Assembly: GCA_012521175.1 (NCBI GenBank) | Contig: JAAYMW010000052.1 | Span: 1 to 33,953 of the forward strand | Reading direction: 5' to 3' | DNA from: Candidatus Epulonipiscium sp. | Lineage (GTDB): Bacteria > Bacillota > Clostridia > Lachnospirales > Defluviitaleaceae | DNA: 33,953 bases | Part shown: piece after piece, positions 28,236 through 33,953 of the stretch | How the letters are laid out: each line of letters opens with the position of its first letter | Position numbering within the stretch: the stretch's first letter is position 1 | Notes under the pieces: model-generated | Database searches by the model: none | The model's input: the letters and a program-made list of their open reading frames with translations, nothing else | Told to the model about the DNA's origin: nothing | Program-made: the position numbers and the translations under genes

Positions 28236-28270
28236 GGTGTCTGTTATTTTCTTTCATAACAGACACCTTC
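28236..28270 (-). terminator. Terminator downstream of the 28274-28421 small ORF
   Basis: GGTGTCTGTTAT...ATAACAGACACC 12-bp stem, then GTTTTTTAATATAGG on the minus strand. Confidence 0.75.
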
Positions 28271-28273
28271 AAT

Positions 28274-28421
28274 TTACCTACTTTTTTCATGTTTACTTTC
28301 ATGTACACCTATTTTTTGGCCGTCAATAAGGCCTACATCAGCATTTCCCTTCGGATCCATTTTTCTTAATTCAGGGTTGTTTTTTTCTCTATCCCTCATT
28401 CGATTTTTGTTATTGTCCATA
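28274..28421 (-). pseudogene. Small hydrophilic protein gene with an apparent frameshift at an A8 run
   Basis: RBS AAAGGAG then ATGGACAATAACAAAAATCGAATGAGGGATAGAG-AAAAAAAA-CAACCCTGA: frame 0 gives MDNNKNRMRDREKKQP*. A one-base slip gives MDNNKNRMRDREKNNPELRKMDPKGNADVGLIDGQKIGVHESKHEKSR*. Confidence 0.55.
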
Positions 28422-28487
28422 TTTTATAACTCCTTTAATAATTTCTTACAGTAATAGTATGAATACAATATCAAAAAAATATTCAAA

Positions 28488-28526
28488 GGCTCCATATTCT
28501 GATTGCCTCAGAGTATGGAGCCTTGT
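28488..28526 (-). terminator. Terminator downstream of the stalk-domain protein gene
   Basis: AAGGCTCCATATTCTGA/TCAGAGTATGGAGCCTT ~17-bp stem; on minus strand followed by TTTGAATATTTTTTTG. Confidence 0.8.
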
Positions 28527-28529
28527 CTT

Positions 28530-28569
28530 TTGCATAGGAAATTTTTTCGGATTTTCTATGCAATAAAAA
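28530..28569. repeat. Hairpin-only copy (E) of the dispersed intergenic repeat
   Basis: TTTGCATAGGAAATTTTTTCGGATTTTCTATGCAATAAAAA; matches the 3' hairpin of copies A and C. Confidence 0.7.
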
Positions 28570-30243
28570 TTATTTTATGATTTGAAATGCATTATTCTCT
28601 AAAATAGCCTCTACTTCTTCATACCCTGTCAGAAAAGCAAAATTATAACGGGCAGGAAGAGCAAATACGTATTTTTCATTGCGGCCAAGTTCCTTAGGCA
28701 GTATCGGTGCTGCTCCCACACTAAATTCTTCTTTTTGTAGGGCATTCCACTGAGCCAGAGTAAAGATCATAACAGGGATATCCTGTCTTGGGTTTTGATC
28801 AGTCCATTGAGGATGTCTGATACTAAGCATAGGTCCTCCCTCAACTTTTTTACCTGCTTTTGAGCCTTTTATAGAAATGCCTTCCCATTGATCGGTAATA
28901 ATTGTATACCCTTCCCATGTATCCGGCAGTGAGAAACTAAAACCATATTGGGTATTTTTATACATAATGGCGTCGGTTTCTATATTTTTGTCAAAACTCA
29001 CTTCATCTATCAGCCAGGTATTATTGATATTTTTTATAATCAGCATAATAGGCTGTTTTGCAGTAAAGCCTCCACTTAGTTTATCCATAGCAGTTACTTC
29101 AACAATTTCACCTTTTACTTTATAACTGTATTCCGATAATTTTTCTATGCTTAATATTTCTATATGATCGGGATACGGGCTGGATGTTAATCTTCCTGGA
29201 GCAGCCTCTATATCTTTCTGCCATTTTTCTAAAAGAGCAGAAGACACAAATGGTTTATAGTTTTCTTCCATGCTCTTTTTAACCACATCTTCCGGAGCTA
29301 AAAGAGAAACCATTTGAAGTGTATTGCCAAACTCTAAGACTACCTCTTGAACTGCCTTTTTTTCGCTTTCATCATTATCTTGTTTTACACCAGACAAATC
29401 GCCCTGAACCTTGTTGATGTTGCCCTTATGGAATCTCACTAAAGTACTTGGATATGTCAAGGCCTGAGTCACCATATCCTCTTTTCCTGGTGAATGCAAT
29501 GTGGCATGAACATATGCCGTTCCAGGAGTTACTTCTGTAATGCTGTCCACTGTAATGCTATAGCCTCCAGTTGGCTTTTCTCCAGCTGCTATCAGCACAT
29601 ATTGCCACTGCTTATCGGATATTAAATGAAATCCTTCTTTCTTATGATAATTTTGATACCATTTCGCCAACTCTTCATTTTCTTCTAATACTTCTTTTTC
29701 TACTATTTCATATTTTATAGTTTTCTCAACATGAATAACTCCATCGTTTTTATTGGTATGAATAATCATTGCTCTTAAATTTTTATCCCATTCAACTTTA
29801 GCACCTAAGGTTTGAGCTACAAATCTTCCGGGTATAAAGGTTCGGTTCTTAGACATCTTTGCCGGAGTATCCAGTTTTAAAAGTTCTTCCTTTGGCGTTC
29901 CATTGATGTTTCTAATGACTTTAACCGTATCTTTTCCAACTATCAGCTCAATCCTGATATTCTCTGCAGAGATTACAACCAATTTTTGTTCCGGATGCCA
30001 TTCCACTTTGGCACCTAGTTTTTCCAGCACACCCCTTAAAGGGATTAAAGTACTGTTATTTTCCATAAAAGGTTCTGCATCTGTTTGGAGCCATTGATCA
30101 TTGACCTGAATACCAATACCCTTAGAAGGTTTCATGATTTTATCCATCAAACTATCTTTCGGCATAGCCATTACTGCTCCAGATGAAATCAGAGCACAGC
30201 ATATTCCTAATGCAATAGATTTTTTAAAACTTAATCTACTCAT
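28570..30243 (-). CDS. Secreted protein: copper amine oxidase N-terminal-like stalk domain plus PrcB C-terminal-like region
   Basis: Signal peptide; stalk repeats (STLIPLRGVLEKLGAKVEWHPEQKLVVI; RTFIPGRFVAQTLGAKVEWDKNLRAMII); PrcB-like GEKPTGGYSITVDSITEVTPGTAYVHATLHSP...TQALTYPSTLVRF. Confidence 0.8.
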   Translation of the reverse strand: MSRLSFKKSIALGICCALISSGAVMAMPKDSLMDKIMKPSKGIGIQVNDQWLQTDAEPFMENNSTLIPLRGVLEKLGAKVEWHPEQKLVVISAENIRIELIVGKDTVKVIRNINGTPKEELLKLDTPAKMSKNRTFIPGRFVAQTLGAKVEWDKNLRAMIIHTNKNDGVIHVEKTIKYEIVEKEVLEENEELAKWYQNYHKKEGFHLISDKQWQYVLIAAGEKPTGGYSITVDSITEVTPGTAYVHATLHSPGKEDMVTQALTYPSTLVRFHKGNINKVQGDLSGVKQDNDESEKKAVQEVVLEFGNTLQMVSLLAPEDVVKKSMEENYKPFVSSALLEKWQKDIEAAPGRLTSSPYPDHIEILSIEKLSEYSYKVKGEIVEVTAMDKLSGGFTAKQPIMLIIKNINNTWLIDEVSFDKNIETDAIMYKNTQYGFSFSLPDTWEGYTIITDQWEGISIKGSKAGKKVEGGPMLSIRHPQWTDQNPRQDIPVMIFTLAQWNALQKEEFSVGAAPILPKELGRNEKYVFALPARYNFAFLTGYEEVEAILENNAFQIIK

Positions 30244-30338
30244 GACGCATTTCTCCTTTCTCCTTATTTAGCTATCAATAAATAATATGTAAATTTTGTC
30301 TTCAAATTATTAGACGCAATAAACTAATAAATGTTCCA

Positions 30339-31280
30339 TCATACATTCAATTTTTTGGGAAGATTAATTGCAATAATCCCCACCGTTACCATCAGTAATC
30401 CCCAAAAGAGCTGAATGGTAAGCATTTCTCCCGGGATAAATAATGCAGAAAGCAAGCTTCCTGAAACAGGGATCATAAACTGGTATATCGTTACCTCTCC
30501 AGCCTTATTATATTTTAACAACGCATACCAAAGGGCAAATGCCACTGCCGATAAGAAAGCAGAATAGAGAAATAAAATCCATGCTTTAGGAGTAAATGTC
30601 AAGAAATCGATAGAGGATTGATTCATTCCAAATAAGAGCATTGCTGTTGCCCCCAATAACATCTGCCATGCTGTTACCAAAAAAGGATGGATATCTTTTG
30701 ACAACCTCTTTGCTATAAATGTACCCCATGCACTGACAATACCGGATAAAATCATGAATCCTTCTCCCATAAACGAAAAGGATAAGGAAAAACTATCCCC
30801 TCCTTTTTTCCCTAAATTCGCTAGGATGATTCCGCCAAAGCCTAAAATTAATCCGAGCATTTTATTCGTATCTATTTTATCATCCGTATAGATGAAATGC
30901 GCAAAAAGCACTACAAAAAAAGTGCTTATAGAAGACAGGACAGAACCCTTCATCCCTGAAGTATAGGCAAGTCCATTATAAAAAAAGAAATACTGCAATG
31001 CTGTTTGCAGCATTCCCAAAATAAAAAGTTCTAATAAAACCTTTTTACTGACCTTAATAGGAATTTTGATAACCCACTTTATAAGCAGAAATAAGAAAAT
31101 TGCCGCCACAAAAAATCTCATTCCAGCAAATATCACTTTTCCATAAAGATCATCTGCCCTAAGTCCGATTTCTTCATAGCTCACTTTAAGCACAGGAAAT
31201 GCGCTTCCCCATAAAATCGAACAAAATATTGAAATTGCGATTACAGAATACCTGTTTGTAAGAAATTTTTTACTATCCAT
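30339..31280 (-). CDS. DMT-superfamily (EamA) transporter
   Basis: About ten hydrophobic segments; LWGSAFPVLKVSYEEIG; tandem EamA halves. Confidence 0.9.
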   Translation of the reverse strand: MDSKKFLTNRYSVIAISIFCSILWGSAFPVLKVSYEEIGLRADDLYGKVIFAGMRFFVAAIFLFLLIKWVIKIPIKVSKKVLLELFILGMLQTALQYFFFYNGLAYTSGMKGSVLSSISTFFVVLFAHFIYTDDKIDTNKMLGLILGFGGIILANLGKKGGDSFSLSFSFMGEGFMILSGIVSAWGTFIAKRLSKDIHPFLVTAWQMLLGATAMLLFGMNQSSIDFLTFTPKAWILFLYSAFLSAVAFALWYALLKYNKAGEVTIYQFMIPVSGSLLSALFIPGEMLTIQLFWGLLMVTVGIIAINLPKKLNV

Positions 31281-31465
31281 ATGATGTATATCCCTTCCTA
31301 AAAAACTTATGCCTACAGATTATAATTTTCATATCCTTTCAGATACCATTTGTAGTATAGCATAGAAATAGATTTTATATAAAACCTAAAAATATTGGAC
31401 TGTATTTTCTTCTCAATAATACAAATACTAATTTATGTTCATTCAAAACTGAAAGGAGTTATGAT

Positions 31466-31669
31466 ATGAATAGAGTACATTATCAAGTAAATGGTATGCA
31501 GAATGAAAATTTTAAAAATCAAATTAAAAATGCTTTGGATAAAATTGAAGGAGTACAAATGGTAAATGTGGATTTAAGAAGAGGCTCTGTAGAAGTAGGC
31601 TATAATAAACCTGCAGATGAAAATGAAATTAAAGAATGTATAGAAAAAACCGGATGTACAATTGAATAA
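31466..31669 (+). CDS. Heavy-metal-associated (HMA)-like small protein lacking the CxxC motif
   Basis: VHYQVNGMQNENFKNQIKNALDKIEGVQMVNVDLRRGSVEVGYNKPADENEIKECIEKTGCTIE: ferredoxin-like HMA pattern with MQNEN where MxCxxC is expected; RBS GAAAGGAG. Confidence 0.75.
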   Translation: MNRVHYQVNGMQNENFKNQIKNALDKIEGVQMVNVDLRRGSVEVGYNKPADENEIKECIEKTGCTIE

Positions 31670-31673
31670 ATTT

Positions 31674-31725
31674 AAACAGGTACCTGCTTTGTCCATTTTC
31701 AAAGACGGACAAAAAGGTACCTGTT
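31674..31725 (+). terminator. Terminator downstream of the HMA-like gene
   Basis: ACAGGTACCT...TTGTCC...GGACAA...AGGTACCTGT then TGATTTATTC. Confidence 0.65.
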
Positions 31726-31728
31726 GAT

Positions 31729-32020
31729 TTATTCTATGTTTATTAAAGCATTACTTGTATGAATCTTTATATCTGCTTTTATATTGGCTGTATTGTAATT
31801 CCCCGTTTCTCCTTTTAAAAATTTTTCTGTGTTTTTCTCTGTTCCAAAAATGTCAAATCTTCTACATCAACTTTTCCATTAATTGTTTCTAATTGAGCAG
31901 TTTCGCTATCCAACCCAAGCATTTTCAGGCTACCATTATTCGTTTTTACATTAATATTTTTGAAAATTTCTTTGAATTATTTTTAGGATCATTTGAATCG
32001 AATGGATTATTATCTTGCAC
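31729..32020 (-). pseudogene. Decayed DUF4097/LiaG-like (beta-strand adhesin-like) gene with frameshifts and probable internal deletion
   Basis: RBS AAGGAGG, GTG start, VQDNNPFDSNDPKNNSKKFSKILM*; next frame INVKTNNGSLKMLGLDSETAQLETINGKVDVEDL; third segment GTEKNTEKFLKGETGNYNTANIKADIKIHTSNALINIE*. Confidence 0.7.
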
Positions 32021-32124
32021 TTTGCTTCCTCCTTATATCATTACCAATTATATCTTTATATACGAAAAAAAATGCAATGAGTATGCTCTATGATCCTATT
32101 TTATATTCTAATGAATTAAAAAAT

Positions 32125-32169
32125 ACCTGTTATGTTCTTTCTTCAAACATTGAAGATGAACCAACAGGT
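32125..32169 (-). terminator. Terminator downstream of the SpoIID-like gene
   Basis: Minus strand ACCTGTT..GTTC..TTCAATGTTTGAA..GAAC..AACAGGT followed by ATTTTTTAATTC. Confidence 0.75.
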
Positions 32170-32233
32170 AGTTTGCATTTATCTAATGAAGATAGAATTT
32201 TTAGACGATTACCTCTTTCACGCATAAACTTCT

Positions 32234-33841
32234 TTAACGCACCGTTGTTCCTGTAAAGTAATAAGATAAGATTTGCTTATAATTATAGCCTTGATCTGCC
32301 ATTCCCTTTGCTCCCCATTGACTTAATCCTACCCCATGGCCGGAGCCTTTACCTTTAAATACGAAATCTCCTGAAACAGGAGTCGAAGGAATACAAGAAA
32401 TTTCGTTCACCCCATTTGAACCCTGTACATAAATGGAATCTTCTTCTAAATCAATGGTCTTAATTTTTTTATCTTCTCCTATGACAGATATTTGACTATG
32501 GTTCATATTTTTCGTGATATTTCCATCTCCCATTACAACAATCGAACTAGAGGATGAACCATTTCCATTCTTAATAATTTCAAACATTCTACTGGGCAGA
32601 CTCACGCCATTGCTTTTAAAAAAGGTCCGTACAGTTTCCTTAGTAAGAATTTCTGTTCCCTTGTTGCCAATAATTTTTAACTCCATAACTCTCCCGCCGG
32701 GGGTATAACTTTCAATCTGAAGATCCAACACTTCTCCAATATCTTTCCCACTGTTTATTAAAAGTGTCTCTATTTGTTCTTTAGTAAAACTTCTCGTCCA
32801 ATCCTGATGATTTTCTTCATAGATATCTGGTACCGCTTTTAAATAAGGAAGCGGAGTAACCCAAACATTTTCAGAGCTTTCCGTATATCCGCCGCTACTG
32901 GCAAAATAAAATGCTTCAATAATTTCATCATCGTAATATAGAAGCTCTCCCTGGGTCGCTTTCACAGATTCATTAGAGTTTATATTTTCTGCTCCATAAC
33001 CCTTATAGGTTTGGCAGTGCTCTCCATCGCATAAATCATAACCGCTGTTTTTATGTTTTCCCATAAACAGTACAGCATAATTTCTGGCTACAACAGACTG
33101 GGCTTTTAAAGCTTCAATATTCCAGGAAGCATACATCTCAGAGGGGACTACGCTGTAAAGATATTCATCCAACAAAATAACATTAACCGCTGTAATTCCT
33201 GCTCCTCCATATCTTCCAAATTCTATTCTTCCTCGATATTGTCTGTCTCCAAAATCTATAATCCCATCGCTAAAAGCAGAAATACCTTCAAACTGAGGAT
33301 ACGCTTCTTCTCCTTCTATAACTGTAATCATTTCATTTTGATTTCTCAATATTATACGAGTATTGGAAGGTTCTTTAATCATAAATCGTTCGCCTGTAAT
33401 ATCATTTGCACTAAGACTTATGATTTGCGCTTCCTCATAGGACTGAAACTCTCCAATATAAACCATCCATTTTGAAGAAGAGAATCCAGCGGGAAAGGCG
33501 TTAAATCCCAATCTTTGAAAATCCTGTGCCAATGACTTTGCTTCATCATATGTATTCAAAAATTGATTCATGGCTATAAAATAAGCGTTAGAAGGAATGA
33601 CGCAAAATCCTGTATTAGACTGAAATACAACTTCAGGAATAAAATCTCCTTTCAATTCATAACCCATTACAATTTCATTATTTTTGATATCTATTTTATT
33701 GGTATTCTTATATTTATATTCCAGACCGATTCTTATCCAGCTGGGGATATGAACTGCTCCTGTCACTGACAATTTAGGTATAAAAACATATGTAAAAAAC
33801 AGAATACAAATCAGTAACTTTAAGTTTTTTGTCATTTTCAC
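32234..33841 (-). CDS. SpoIID/LytB-domain protein with N-terminal SPOR-like region
   Basis: SpoIID core EYLYSVVPSEMYASWNIEALKAQSVVARNYAV, SSGGYTESSENVW, GSGHGVGLSQWGAKGMADQGYNYKQILSYYFTGT; SPOR-like AMNQFLNTYDEAKSLAQDFQRLGFNAFPAGFSSSKWMVYIGEFQSYEEAQ. Confidence 0.92.
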   Translation of the reverse strand: MKMTKNLKLLICILFFTYVFIPKLSVTGAVHIPSWIRIGLEYKYKNTNKIDIKNNEIVMGYELKGDFIPEVVFQSNTGFCVIPSNAYFIAMNQFLNTYDEAKSLAQDFQRLGFNAFPAGFSSSKWMVYIGEFQSYEEAQIISLSANDITGERFMIKEPSNTRIILRNQNEMITVIEGEEAYPQFEGISAFSDGIIDFGDRQYRGRIEFGRYGGAGITAVNVILLDEYLYSVVPSEMYASWNIEALKAQSVVARNYAVLFMGKHKNSGYDLCDGEHCQTYKGYGAENINSNESVKATQGELLYYDDEIIEAFYFASSGGYTESSENVWVTPLPYLKAVPDIYEENHQDWTRSFTKEQIETLLINSGKDIGEVLDLQIESYTPGGRVMELKIIGNKGTEILTKETVRTFFKSNGVSLPSRMFEIIKNGNGSSSSSIVVMGDGNITKNMNHSQISVIGEDKKIKTIDLEEDSIYVQGSNGVNEISCIPSTPVSGDFVFKGKGSGHGVGLSQWGAKGMADQGYNYKQILSYYFTGTTVR

Positions 33842-33953
33842 GAGGCTACCTCCCTAACTTATAAAAGCAATTTTAAGCCACAAAATACGTATATTTCGAC
33901 TTCAATAAGCTATATTATAAAAGAGAATATGATAAAAATCCATAGGACTTAAG

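Noticed and set aside
31993-32256. 87-aa plus-strand ORF with a hydrophobic N-terminus
   Set aside because: Overlaps the 5' end of the DUF4097-like remnant, the SpoIID terminator hairpin and the SpoIID-like stop; no convincing RBS.

Overview
Clostridial (Firmicutes-like), low-GC chromosomal window, mostly conserved housekeeping operons on the minus strand. Contents in order: a Fe3+/AfuABC-type ABC importer (permease, ATPase, binding protein); a divergent hexose-phosphate mutase; hisS-aspS behind a T-box leader; hemZ; an MBL hydrolase; dtd; relA; an RluA-type pseudouridine synthase; apt; recJ; an S1-domain protein; secD-secF; a SCIFF/ranthipeptide locus (scfB plus a 46-aa six-Cys precursor absent from the supplied ORF track) next to a TIGR04086-like membrane protein; a PHP phosphoesterase; yajC-tgt; aroC; queA; then an accessory stretch (frameshifted small ORF, stalk/PrcB-like protein, EamA transporter, Cys-less HMA-like protein, decayed DUF4097-like gene) and a SpoIID/LytB protein with a SPOR-like region. 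The main unexplained structure is a dispersed intergenic repeat family: three near-full ~130-145 bp copies plus hairpin-only derivatives, all in one orientation, with base changes on both arms of the 3' hairpin. Other points of note: a T-box on hisS-aspS that reads as Asp-specific, its likely promoter inside the last hemZ codons, an A8 frameshift in a small ORF with a strong RBS, and several ORF-track starts that are too long.
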